Of a stretch of DNA of 64,000 nt, positions 36,264-44,221 are shown piece after piece. The translations under genes were made by a program, and so were the position numbers. A model generated the notes under the pieces. It ran no database searches, was not told where the DNA came from, and saw only the letters and a program-made list of their open reading frames with translations. Each line of letters starts with the position of its first letter. The stretch's first letter is position 1. Origin of the DNA: CBDDEC01 sp965198045 (GTDB taxonomy: Bacteria; Chloroflexota; Dehalococcoidia; UBA2979); assembly GCA_965198045.1 (NCBI GenBank), contig CBDAOL010000005.1:95542-159541 (forward strand), in the 5' to 3' direction.

Positions 36264-37015
36264 TTGTGGTAACCCTCGCGGTGCTTCGCGCCGAGGAGGG
36301 GAATCTCCGCGACGACATCCAGATCGGCGTAGTGCGCATGCGGCTGGATCGGAACGCGCGCCATCTTCATCATGGTCTGCTCGATTGGTCCGACCGCGAG
36401 CTCGCGGTGGGGTTCGAGGGCGTCGATCACTCGTTGACGGTCGCCGCGGCCGGTGAAAAGGCCGATGTCGATCTGCGGGATGAACGCATCGCCGCCCTCG
36501 GCGGAGAAGACCGGATCGTCGCGGAACCGCTCGTACACCTTGGGCACGCCGTTCCGTATCTGCTGGCGGAGCTCGCGGAACGAACCGCTGTCGTCGATGC
36601 CGAGGTAGATGCGCTCGTCGTCAGCGACCGAGAGACCCCCGAGCTGCAACGTGAATGGCTCGACCCGCCGGATCCTGGGCGCGGCGTTCGCGTAGAACGA
36701 CTCGACCTGCGACCAGAGGATGTCGGTGGCACGCAGAAAGCCGACGTGGACGTACGTCAGGTGCATCCACTCGATCGGTGGCACCTCGACCTCGTCCAGC
36801 TCCTCGAGGGTGTCGAGCAGCGGCTGCAGTGGCTTGAACGCGTCCGGAGCGTCGAGCCCGATCGGCTGCAGGAACTCGATTGGCACCTTCCAGCTGTGCG
36901 ACTGCTCTTCCCAGTGTTCCCAGTAGTCCTGCGGCGACCCGCTGCGGCCGGTGAAGTCGGTCCAGTCGTGCTCGCGCTGCGCGGCGTAGTCGACGGCGAG
37001 TTCGGGAAGCGCCAT
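36260..37015 (-). CDS. 2'-5' RNA ligase/2H-phosphoesterase-like protein
   Basis: 251 residues from ATG 37015, which overlaps the GNAT stop (TGATG). A single clear H-x-T motif ([15 protein letters not shown]) and the following alternating strands ([20 protein letters not shown]) resemble the 2H-phosphoesterase fold. The second motif is not obvious ([16 protein letters not shown] contains histidines but no clean HxT/S). The family assignment is therefore tentative. It is inserted in the pyr operon between the GNAT gene and carB, with a four-base overlap into carB. Confidence 0.5.
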   Translation of the reverse strand: MALPELAVDYAAQREHDWTDFTGRSGSPQDYWEHWEEQSHSWKVPIEFLQPIGLDAPDAFKPLQPLLDTLEELDEVEVPPIEWMHLTYVHVGFLRATDILWSQVESFYANAAPRIRRVEPFTLQLGGLSVADDERIYLGIDDSGSFRELRQQIRNGVPKVYERFRDDPVFSAEGGDAFIPQIDIGLFTGRGDRQRVIDALEPHRELAVGPIEQTMMKMARVPIQPHAHYADLDVVAEIPLLGAKHREGYHN

Positions 37016-37485
37016 CAGTCCTCGTCCTGTTCCTGGTAGATCGGCAGCTCGAACGCGGTGCCCGGGTTCGTCAGCGGCACGAGCGCGCCGATCGAGGAGA
37101 GGTAGGAGAGCGCCGGCTCGTTGTCCTCCGGCAGCCGTGCGCGAATCCGCTTGTAGCCGTGCTCCCGCGCGAAGCCGAGCGCTACCTCGGCCAGCTCGGT
37201 GCCGTGACCCTGACGGCGGTTGCGCTGCCGCATCCACGTTCCGAAGGAGGCCTCGTCGGGCTCGGACGAATCGAAGTCGAGCGCGCAGAAGCCGAGGACC
37301 TGGCGACCGTCATCGACAACGAAGATCGCGCCTTCGTCGCCCTGGCGGTCCATCCACTGTTCGACTTCCTCCGTGGTCCAGGGGCGGTTGAACGCAACGG
37401 GATTGGGCTCCTGCACCAGCTCGCTGATGATCTCGGCGATCTGGGAGGCGTCCCTCTTCGTGCTTCGGCGTACTTCGGTTGCCAT
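37015..37485 (-). CDS. GNAT-family N-acetyltransferase
   Basis: 156 residues. The acetyl-CoA fold is recognisable: an N-terminal helix (KRDASQIAEIISELV), central strands (AIFVVDDGRQVLGFCALDFD), the CoA-binding turn RQRNRRQGHGTELAEVAL (R/Q-x-x-G-x-G/A) and a final YKRIRARLPEDNEPALSYLS. The substrate is unknown. It lies 14 bases after carA and overlaps the next gene by one base, so it is co-translated with the pyrimidine operon. Confidence 0.82.
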   Translation of the reverse strand: MATEVRRSTKRDASQIAEIISELVQEPNPVAFNRPWTTEEVEQWMDRQGDEGAIFVVDDGRQVLGFCALDFDSSEPDEASFGTWMRQRNRRQGHGTELAEVALGFAREHGYKRIRARLPEDNEPALSYLSSIGALVPLTNPGTAFELPIYQEQDED

Positions 37486-37499
37486 GATCTCGTCCTCGT

Positions 37500-38633
37500 T
37501 TAGGCGTCGTCTCGAACGGCTTCGACGAACCGGTCGAACAGGAACTCCGTGTCATGAGGTCCCGGCGACGCCTCGGAGTGGTACTGGATGGTAAACACCG
37601 GCTCGCTTCTGTGCTGAAGACCCTCGACCGTCCCGTCGTTGAGGTGCACCTGCGACACTTGTACGGCACCGTCGAGGCCGTCGCCATCGATGGCAAAACC
37701 ATGGTTCTGCGCGGTGACGTAGACGCGACCGGTCAGCTCGTCTCGGACGGGGTGATTGGCGCCGCGATGGCCGAACTTGAGCTTGTAGCTCGCCGCGCCG
37801 AAGACGCGCCCGATCACCTGGTGCCCCAGGCAAATCCCGAGGATCGGCGTCCGGCCGATCAGCCCTCGTGCGGTGGTCACGACGTGATCGAGGAGCATGG
37901 GGTCGCCCGGACCCGGTGAGAAGAGGACGCCCGAGGGGTTCAGCGCGAGGACATCCTCGGCGCTGGTCGTGTGCGGCACCGTCGTCACCTCTAGCCCCCG
38001 GTGACGTAGCAGGCGCATGATGTTGTGCTTCACCCCGAGGTCGACAATGACGATGCGCCGCCCTGAGGCAGGCTCTCGCTGTGGTGCATCGACGAAGTCG
38101 TACGGCGTCTTCGTTGAGACGAGCTCGACATAATCGCCGGAAGCATAGTCCGGCTCAGAGGAGAGTCGCAGCCGGGCCTCCTCGACGGTCTCGTCGCGCG
38201 TGATCGTGCCCATCACGACGCCCTGCGAGCGGAGATGGCGCGTCAGGGCGCGCGTATCGATCTCGGCGATGCCTGACACACCCGCGTCGATCAAGTAGCG
38301 GTCGAGTGTCGCGGTACTCAGCCAGTGCGAGGGTTGGTCGGTCAACTCGCGCACCACGAACCCCCGCACCTGGACCTCGCGGCTCTCATCAGCTGTCACG
38401 TTGGTGCCGTAGTTGCCCTGGATCGGGTAGGTCATCGTCAGGATCTGGCCGCCGTAAGAGGGGTCGGTGAGTGCCTCCTGATAGCCCGTCATCGAGGTGT
38501 TGAACACCACTTCGCCGGTGGCGTGCGCGTCGACACCGATGCCGACGCCCTCGAAGCTGCGCCCGTCCGCGAGCACGAGGCGCGCCGGTGGGCGTGCCTC
38601 GACGCTCGGTGCGGCATCGGGCGGCGTGGTCAT
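37500..38633 (-). CDS. carA: Carbamoyl-phosphate synthase small (glutaminase) subunit
   Basis: 377 residues. The N-terminal CPSase_sm domain (ADGRSFEGVGIGVDAHATGE, GYQEALTDPSYGGQILTMTY) is followed by a class I glutamine amidotransferase with IVDLGVKHNIMRLLRHRGL, the Cys nucleophile in ILGICLGHQVIGRVFG, and a C-terminal His-x-Glu (QYHSEASPGP). It hydrolyses glutamine and channels ammonia to CarB. It lies ten bases after pyrC. Two unrelated genes separate it from carB. Confidence 0.95.
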   Translation of the reverse strand: MTTPPDAAPSVEARPPARLVLADGRSFEGVGIGVDAHATGEVVFNTSMTGYQEALTDPSYGGQILTMTYPIQGNYGTNVTADESREVQVRGFVVRELTDQPSHWLSTATLDRYLIDAGVSGIAEIDTRALTRHLRSQGVVMGTITRDETVEEARLRLSSEPDYASGDYVELVSTKTPYDFVDAPQREPASGRRIVIVDLGVKHNIMRLLRHRGLEVTTVPHTTSAEDVLALNPSGVLFSPGPGDPMLLDHVVTTARGLIGRTPILGICLGHQVIGRVFGAASYKLKFGHRGANHPVRDELTGRVYVTAQNHGFAIDGDGLDGAVQVSQVHLNDGTVEGLQHRSEPVFTIQYHSEASPGPHDTEFLFDRFVEAVRDDA

Positions 38634-38643
38634 CAGCGTGCCT

Positions 38644-39987
38644 TCATGTGAGGGCGGCCACTCGTTCGGTCTGGTGCACCACGACGCCGCCGGCGATGGT
38701 CGCCAACACCCGTCCTCGCAAGGTCGTGCCGGCGAGCGGGGTGTTGCGGCCGGTCGAGTGGAAGCGTTCGGGCTCGACCACCCACTCCTCGTCCGGGTCG
38801 ATGATCGCCACGTCTCCGACGGCGCCTGGCGCCAGGGTGCCGATGCCTTCCAGCCCGGGGCGCTCGAGACCGAACGTTCGGACCGGCCCCGCCGTGAGCC
38901 GCTCGATCAACGTCGGCAGGTCGAGGTGACCGTCGTGGACGAGACGCATGCAGAGGCCCAGGGCGGTCTCGAGCATCGTCATCCCCGGCGCGGCGAGGTC
39001 GAACTCGATCTCCTTGTCCATGACCGCGTGCGGCGCATGGTCAGTAGCCACGGCGTCGATCACCCCTTCGCGCAGTGCCTCGGCCAGCGCCTCGACATCC
39101 CGCTCCTCCCGCAGCGGTGGGTTGACCTTCGCGTTCGTGTTGTAGGTGAGCGAGGTGTAGTCCTCGCCGAACGCCACCTCCTCGTGCGTCAGCGTGAGGT
39201 GGTGCGGGGTGACCTCGGCGGTGACGTGCACTCCGCGCTCGCGAGCCGCGCGGATCAACGCGACGGAGCCGGACGTTGAGACATGGCAGACGTGGAGGTG
39301 AGCGCCCGTGAGCTCGGTGAGCGCGATATCGCGGGCGACGAATGTCTCCTCGGCCGACGCAGGCCGGCCGCGCAGGCCGAGCCTCGTCGCGACCCAGCCC
39401 TCGTGCATCTGGCCGTCGCGGACCAGGCTGGCGTCCTCGCAGTGCTGCGCGACCGGGAGGTTGAAGCGGGTCGAGTATTCGAGTGCGTGTCGCATCAGTC
39501 GGGCGTCGTTCACCGCGTCGCCATCGTCGCTCAGCGCGACCGCACCAGCCGTCACCAATTCACCCGCCGGCGCCAGCTCGCGGCCGGCACGCCCTCGCGT
39601 GATGCACCCGATCGGCAGCACGCGCACGACCGCCGAGGCCTCGACCTCGCGCAGCACCGACTCGATCGCGGGACGCGAGTCGAGCGGCGGATCGGTGTTG
39701 GGCATCGCGCAGACGGTGGTGTAGCCCCCCGCGGCGGCGGCCGCGGTGCCCGACGCGATCGTCTCCTTGTACTCGAAGCCGGGCTCACGCAGGTGTGTGT
39801 GCAGGTCGACAAAGCCCGGCGAGACGACCAGGCCACTCGCATCGATGCGCTCGGCGTCGATGACCATGTCGCCCTCGTTCGGTCCGACGCGGCTGACGCG
39901 GCCGTCGACGATAACCACGTCGGCCACCCCGTCGCGCCCGAGGCTGGGGTCGATCACCCGACCGTTGTGGATGGCGACGGTGCTCAT
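38644..39987 (-). CDS. pyrC: Dihydroorotase (class I)
   Basis: 447 residues. Metal and substrate motifs are VDLHTHLREPGFEYKETIAS (HxH and Arg), CAMPNTDPPLDSRPAIES, the late-barrel histidine segments LHVCHVSTSGSVALIRAA and AEVTPHHLTLTHEEV, and VATDHAPHAVMDKEIEFD (catalytic Asp). Class I dihydroorotases cyclise carbamoyl-aspartate and can associate with aspartate carbamoyltransferase, encoded by the overlapping upstream gene. Its ATG overlaps the pyrB stop by one base. Confidence 0.94.
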   Translation of the reverse strand: MSTVAIHNGRVIDPSLGRDGVADVVIVDGRVSRVGPNEGDMVIDAERIDASGLVVSPGFVDLHTHLREPGFEYKETIASGTAAAAAGGYTTVCAMPNTDPPLDSRPAIESVLREVEASAVVRVLPIGCITRGRAGRELAPAGELVTAGAVALSDDGDAVNDARLMRHALEYSTRFNLPVAQHCEDASLVRDGQMHEGWVATRLGLRGRPASAEETFVARDIALTELTGAHLHVCHVSTSGSVALIRAARERGVHVTAEVTPHHLTLTHEEVAFGEDYTSLTYNTNAKVNPPLREERDVEALAEALREGVIDAVATDHAPHAVMDKEIEFDLAAPGMTMLETALGLCMRLVHDGHLDLPTLIERLTAGPVRTFGLERPGLEGIGTLAPGAVGDVAIIDPDEEWVVEPERFHSTGRNTPLAGTTLRGRVLATIAGGVVVHQTERVAALT

Positions 39988-41036
39988 CAGGGGCTTCCGC
40001 TCGCCGCTGGAAGCTCGGTCTGCCCGGAGAGGAGGTAGAGCAGCGCCATGCGGACGGCGACGCCGTTGGTGACCTGTTCTTCGATGATCGAGTGGCGGCC
40101 TGATGCGACGGGACCGGCGATCTCGATGCCCTCGTTCTTGGGCCCGGGATGCATCAGCAGGTGCTCGGGTCGGGCTCGCGCCAGGCGTTCCTCGGTGACC
40201 TGGTAGTGCGCCGCGTACTCATGCATCGAGGGCAGCAGGCCGCCCTCCTGGCGCTCGTTCTGCAGGCGGAGCGCCATCACGACGTCCGCGCCCTCGATGG
40301 CCACGTCGGCGTCGGTCTCGACGATGACGGGAGGCAGTGCTGACTCGGCGTGCGCTGGGCGATCGCCTGGTCGCAAGCCCAGCGGCAACAGCGTCGGCGG
40401 CCCGCAGACCACCACCTGCGCGCCCATCGCCGCGAGGCCCCACATGCCGGAGCGCGCGACCCTCGAGTGTGCGATGTCGCCGATCATGACCACGCGCCTG
40501 CCGTGGAGGTCGCCGAGGTGCTTGCGCATCGTGTAGAGGTCGAGCAGCGCCTGCGTCGGGTGGGCGTGGGCGCCGTCGCCAGCGTTGATGATTGCGGCGT
40601 CGGTGTGCTGGGCCGCAAAGTACGGAGCGCCCGCCATCGAGTGGCGCATCACGATCGCGTCGGTCCGCATCGCGCGCAGCGTGCGGACGGTGTCGACGAG
40701 TGACTCGCCCTTCTGCACCGAGGACGTGTCGGCGTTGACGCTGATGACGTCCGCGCCGAGCACCTTGCCGGCGAGTTCGAACGAGGCGCGAGTGCGCGTC
40801 GAAGGCTCGTAGAAGAGGTTGACGACCGTGAACCCGCGGAGCGCGGGGACCCGCGCGATGCGCCGGTCGAGCACCTCGCGCATGCGATCAGCGAGGTCGA
40901 GCGTCAGCTCGATCTCGGCAGCGCTGAAGTCGTCGAGGTCGAGGACGTCGTGGTGTCGCCAGGGCGAGGTCGACTCGGGGTCGGCAGTCCCCTCGGCGCC
41001 CGTCTCGGTGGCCACTTCCGAGCCTGATGTGGTCAT
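39987..41036 (-). CDS. pyrB: Aspartate carbamoyltransferase catalytic subunit
   Basis: 349 residues, slightly long because of an extra N-terminus of about 35 residues. Family motifs: FYEPSTRTRASFELAGKVLG (carbamoyl phosphate site), NADTSSVQKGESLVDTVRTL (mobile 80s loop), MRHSMAGAPYFAA, GDGAHAHPTQALLDLYTM and MHPGPKNEGIEIA. No PyrI regulatory subunit is present, as expected for PyrR-regulated operons. It makes carbamoyl-aspartate, the first committed pyrimidine step. Its ATG overlaps the pyrR stop (ATGA). Confidence 0.95.
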   Translation of the reverse strand: MTTSGSEVATETGAEGTADPESTSPWRHHDVLDLDDFSAAEIELTLDLADRMREVLDRRIARVPALRGFTVVNLFYEPSTRTRASFELAGKVLGADVISVNADTSSVQKGESLVDTVRTLRAMRTDAIVMRHSMAGAPYFAAQHTDAAIINAGDGAHAHPTQALLDLYTMRKHLGDLHGRRVVMIGDIAHSRVARSGMWGLAAMGAQVVVCGPPTLLPLGLRPGDRPAHAESALPPVIVETDADVAIEGADVVMALRLQNERQEGGLLPSMHEYAAHYQVTEERLARARPEHLLMHPGPKNEGIEIAGPVASGRHSIIEEQVTNGVAVRMALLYLLSGQTELPAASGSP

Positions 41037-41572
41037 GAGGGCACCTTCCTCGGCACCAGAACGACCGCATCCCGGCCGTCGGCCTCCTCGAGCAGCACGC
41101 GCACGTCGTCATCACGCGATGTGGGGATGTTCTTGCCGACCATATCGGCGCGGATCGGGAGCTCGCGGTGACCGCGGTCGACGAGGACCGCGAGGCGCAC
41201 AGCTCGCGGGCGTCCGAAGTCGTTGAGCGCATCCATCGCCGCGCGCACGGTGCGGCCGGTGTAGAGCACATCATCGACGAGCACCACGACCCGCCCCTCG
41301 ATGTCCGGAATCGTGCTCGGGAGCGGCGTCGCGTCGAGGCCTCGCTGAGCGAGGTCGTCGCGGTGCAGCGTCGCGTCGATGGCGCCGGTCGGCGGTCGTG
41401 TGCCCTCGAACTGTTCGATCGCGTCGGCCAGACGCTCGGCGAGCCTCGCGCCGCCGCTCTGGATGCCAAGCAGGACGAGGTCCTCGACGCCGGGATCCGC
41501 CTCGACGATCTCGTGTGCCATCCGTCCCAGGACGCGGCGCAGGCCCCGCTCGTCGAGCACCGGCGCGGTCAT
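41033..41572 (-). CDS. pyrR: PyrR: pyr operon RNA-binding attenuator / uracil phosphoribosyltransferase
   Basis: 179 residues from ATG 41572; the frame is open upstream but that region is the attenuator. The PRPP loop VVVLVDDVLYTGRTVRAAMD is conserved. ADPGVEDLVLLGIQSGGARL and RDDLAQRGLDATPL match the PyrR dimer and RNA-binding face. PyrR bound to UMP or UTP binds its loop in pyr mRNA and promotes termination. It is the first gene of the operon, about 30 bases after the leader terminator. Confidence 0.94.
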   Translation of the reverse strand: MTAPVLDERGLRRVLGRMAHEIVEADPGVEDLVLLGIQSGGARLAERLADAIEQFEGTRPPTGAIDATLHRDDLAQRGLDATPLPSTIPDIEGRVVVLVDDVLYTGRTVRAAMDALNDFGRPRAVRLAVLVDRGHRELPIRADMVGKNIPTSRDDDVRVLLEEADGRDAVVLVPRKVPS

Positions 41573-41605
41573 CGCTGGGACCCCGGGGACGGCCGACCGA
41601 GGGTG

Positions 41606-41630
41606 AAAAAAACCTCCCCGGCGGGGGAGG
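41606..41630 (-). terminator. Intrinsic terminator in the pyr leader
   Basis: On the minus strand CCTCCCC (41630-41624) pairs with GGGGAGG (41619-41613) around CGCC and is followed directly by seven T residues (41612-41606). It lies inside the pyrR leader, about 35 bases before the ATG, so it must be conditional for the operon to be expressed. This is the expected output element of a PyrR attenuator. Confidence 0.85.
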
Positions 41631-41725
41631 AAACGGAGGAACCAACGAGCGTCACAGCGGCGTGACCGCTGGTGACGTTTGCGCTCGACGTGTCGCCCCG
41701 GCCGCATGCGGCGGTCATGGCGGCG

Positions 41726-41752
41726 CCCCTTCCCGGCCTCGCGGGACCGGAT
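41726..41752 (-). promoter_or_regulatory. PyrR-binding loop (anti-antiterminator) in the pyr leader
   Basis: The minus-strand RNA has CCGG-TCCCGCGAGG-CCGG followed by GAAGGGG. The segment TCCCGCGAGGCC matches the known PyrR recognition pattern (UCC-N-G-N-GAGG-C/U). The flanking CCGG pairs could hold the loop. It is placed about 100 bases before the terminator, as in other attenuators. Binding itself is inferred. Confidence 0.7.
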
Positions 41753-41781
41753 TAAAGCAACGCACTCGGCTGCTGCAGGGC

Positions 41782-41810
41782 AGGATAACACTGCGGGAGG
41801 GGACGACCAA
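41782..41810 (-). promoter_or_regulatory. Promoter of the pyr operon (TTGGTC-17-TATCCT)
   Basis: On the minus strand TTGGTC (41810-41805) and TATCCT (41787-41782) are separated by exactly 17 bases. Transcription would start near 41775, giving a leader of about 200 bases that contains the PyrR loop and the terminator. This is the clearest two-box promoter in the window. Confidence 0.6.
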
Positions 41811-41836
41811 ACGGGTGGTGCGGTGGGCGGCGGAGC

Positions 41837-42721
41837 CTAGTCCTTCGCGTCATCCCGCTGCTGGCGCAGGAAGCGCTCGAGCTCGTCGACCATCGCCCCC
41901 GGGTCCGGCAGTTCGTCGTCGTCGTGCGGTGACGGGCTCTCGTCGGGCTCCTCGTCCTCGAGCCGCTGGGCCAGCTCGGCGACCTCCGGATTGCTGGCGA
42001 TGTCGGACTGTACCTGCGCGTCGAAGCGGGCGCCGAAGACCTCGAGGTCGTGCAACGTGAGGTTGAGCTCGAGCCCGCGGTTGACCCGCTCGAGGAGCGC
42101 CAACGAGCCTTTCGGGTTCGGCGACCGCTGTACGTAGAAGGGCACGTTCGCCCACATCGACGCACTGGGAATACCGGTGTCGCGGATGGCCTGCGAGAGC
42201 ACGCCGACGATGCCGGTGGGTCCTTCGTAACGGGAGGTGGTGTTTTCGCTCAGCTCGAAGATGCGGGCGAGGTCGTCATCGGTCGAGGAACCCGTCACGC
42301 GCACGGGACGCGCGTGGCTCGCCTCGGCGAGCAGTGCCGCCAGCGTGACGAAGCCCGAGATCTCGTAGGCCTCGCAGACTTCGAGGATCGATTCCATGTA
42401 GTGACGCCAGTAGAGATGGGGTTCCGTGCCGTTCAGCAGGATGATGTCGCGGTCGTGGTCCTCCAGGACATGGCCCGAGAACGTGTTGGACGGCCACTCG
42501 ATGACCCGCTTGCCCTCGCGCAGCCGCACGAGCGGTCGCGCCTGTGTGAAGTCGAAGAAGTGCTCCGGGTCGACGGTCGCGAACGTGTCGGCGCGCCAGC
42601 GACGCTGCATGAACTTCACGGCGCTCGTTGCCGCGTCGCCGGCATCGTTCCAGCCGGAGAACGCCGCGATCAGCAGCGGACGACGCAGCGTCGGACGGTC
42701 GGTGTATCGGATCTCGCTCAC
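41837..42721 (-). CDS. PAC2-family protein (proteasome-assembly-chaperone-like)
   Basis: 294 residues from GTG 42721. Features of the bacterial PAC2 family include PLLIAAFSGWNDAGDAATSA, EHFFDFTQARPLVRL, DIILLNGTEPHLYWRHYMES, GPTGIVGVLSQAIRDTGIPS and SMWANVPFYVQRSPNPKGSL. The C-terminus is acidic with an alpha-helical tail (DELERFLRQQRDDAKD). Such proteins resemble archaeal/actinobacterial proteasome chaperones; the bacterial role is unclear. A TATGCT box lies exactly six bases before the GTG. Confidence 0.8.
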   Translation of the reverse strand: MSEIRYTDRPTLRRPLLIAAFSGWNDAGDAATSAVKFMQRRWRADTFATVDPEHFFDFTQARPLVRLREGKRVIEWPSNTFSGHVLEDHDRDIILLNGTEPHLYWRHYMESILEVCEAYEISGFVTLAALLAEASHARPVRVTGSSTDDDLARIFELSENTTSRYEGPTGIVGVLSQAIRDTGIPSASMWANVPFYVQRSPNPKGSLALLERVNRGLELNLTLHDLEVFGARFDAQVQSDIASNPEVAELAQRLEDEEPDESPSPHDDDELPDPGAMVDELERFLRQQRDDAKD

Positions 42722-42733
42722 GTACCCAGCATA
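42719..42733 (-). promoter_or_regulatory. Leaderless-type promoter of the PAC2 gene (-10 TATGCT)
   Basis: On the minus strand TATGCT (42733-42728), six bases (GGGTAC), then GTG 42721. The spacing equals that at recR, prfA and hisS, and no ribosome-binding site precedes the GTG. Confidence 0.5.
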
Positions 42734-42797
42734 GCCCTCGACGCGCGCCTCCGGCGCATCCCGGCGAGGAGGGCGTGCCTCCGAGGCGTCCCCTGCC

Positions 42798-43988
42798 TCA
42801 GATGCGGATCGTCGAGACGTCGATCGCATTCACCTTGGGCAGCGAGCGCTCGACGGCGTGCTCGACCAGCTCGATGCCACGCTCGTGCGAGAGATCGAGC
42901 GTGCCAATCAGGATCACCCCTCGGTGCACCAGCCAGAGCTGCGCGAGGACGTAGTCTTCCTGGCACTGCTCCCAGCTGTAGTTGCTCACCCCGCCGGCGA
43001 TGAGGGCGTCGTGGTACGTCTTGACCAATCGATCCTCGTGCTCCTCTGCGACCTCCGCATGGACATTGGGGAGCAGGAAGTAAGCGACGTCCGCCATCGG
43101 GTTGGAAGCGGTGACCCCCTGGAAGTCGATCATCGTGATCTCCTCCGACCCGGTGCCCGGGTCGTGGAACATCAGGTTGTCGAGGCGATAGTCGCCATGT
43201 GCGAGGGTGAGCGGAGCGCGACCCATCCGCCGGAGCAATTGCGGACCGTGCTCGGCCACCCAGTCGGTGCGCTCGCGTACGTCGGGAGTCAGCAGCGCGC
43301 CGAAACGTTCTTCGTAGACCGGCCAGGCGCGCTGGAAGAGACCATGCACCAGACCGGGCGTGTCATCCGCCCGTCGCACCCACGGGCGATCGAGGACCGC
43401 GCTCTCCCAGAACGTCGCATGCATCGCCGCCAGGGCGCGCAGCGCGAGTTCGGCCTCCTCCAGGCCGCAGCCTCCAGCCTGGTCACCAACGCGCCGATCG
43501 CCGAGGTCCTCGATCAGCAGGCCGAAGCCGCGGTCGCTGCTGCCGGCGGCGAGCGTGAGACGGTCCATCAGCCGCAATGTGATCGCCGAAGGGAGCCAGC
43601 CGACGACCTTGCCCACGACCGCCGAGCTGCGCGCCTCGGGATCGAGCGCGCCGAAGTAGCAGTCGGGGACGGAGACGGGCATCTGTGCCGCCAGCTCCTC
43701 GTAAAATCGGATCTCGTTCTCGTAGGCTCCGAGCATCACACCGAAGCCTCGGTTCTCGGGCTTCTCGGTCGGGAACTTAGCGATCATCGTGGTGGGCGCG
43801 CCATCGTCGGCGCCGGAGTAGTTGATCTCGATGCGAGCGAGGTCTCCGAGGAACCCGGCGCCTTCTCCGATCCGGGAGGCGGTGTGCCCCGTCACCTCGC
43901 CGCTCGCGCCGATGTAGCCGCGGCTGCGCATGGCGTGCGTCAGCCACTCGTCGTTCAGCTCGCCAAGGTGGGCTGGGATCCGCGTCAT
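42798..43988 (-). CDS. Aminoglycoside/choline-kinase-like phosphotransferase
   Basis: 396 residues from ATG 43988, with ribosome-binding site GGAGGA. The kinase-like core has a nucleotide-binding region (TTMIAKFPTEKPENRGFG with Lys), the catalytic loop LTLAHGDYRLDNLMFHDPG (HGDxxxxN) and metal loop EITMIDFQGVTASNPMADVA. It resembles the broad phosphotransferase family that includes ecdysteroid-kinase-like and short-chain-alcohol kinases. A true antibiotic kinase is not indicated. The substrate is unknown. Confidence 0.82.
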   Translation of the reverse strand: MTRIPAHLGELNDEWLTHAMRSRGYIGASGEVTGHTASRIGEGAGFLGDLARIEINYSGADDGAPTTMIAKFPTEKPENRGFGVMLGAYENEIRFYEELAAQMPVSVPDCYFGALDPEARSSAVVGKVVGWLPSAITLRLMDRLTLAAGSSDRGFGLLIEDLGDRRVGDQAGGCGLEEAELALRALAAMHATFWESAVLDRPWVRRADDTPGLVHGLFQRAWPVYEERFGALLTPDVRERTDWVAEHGPQLLRRMGRAPLTLAHGDYRLDNLMFHDPGTGSEEITMIDFQGVTASNPMADVAYFLLPNVHAEVAEEHEDRLVKTYHDALIAGGVSNYSWEQCQEDYVLAQLWLVHRGVILIGTLDLSHERGIELVEHAVERSLPKVNAIDVSTIRI

Positions 43989-44221
43989 GCTGGCGTCCTC
44001 CGGTCTCGCGCGCCGCGAGTCCGGCGCGCGGCGTGGCGCATCATAGGGGGAAGAGCGGGCGGTGTACCAGAAAATGCGCAAGCGGCTTGACATGACGCCA
44101 TTGTGATGTCAGAATGACGTCACGAACGACGCGACGGCTCCGGCGGGGAGCGGTTTGCTCAAAGAGCATAGCGCGCCAGCTGGCGGGGTGGCCGTCCGCG
44201 GCCGGCCGGGGAGTGTGAATC

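Noticed and set aside
34269..36272. A 667-codon plus-strand open frame opposite carB
   Set aside because: It is fully antisense to a conserved gene, has composition typical of GC-rich antisense frames and no recognisable domain.
42798..43988. Aminoglycoside resistance kinase
   Set aside because: The HGD and DFQ motifs are shared by a very broad kinase-like family; nothing specific to antibiotic kinases is visible.
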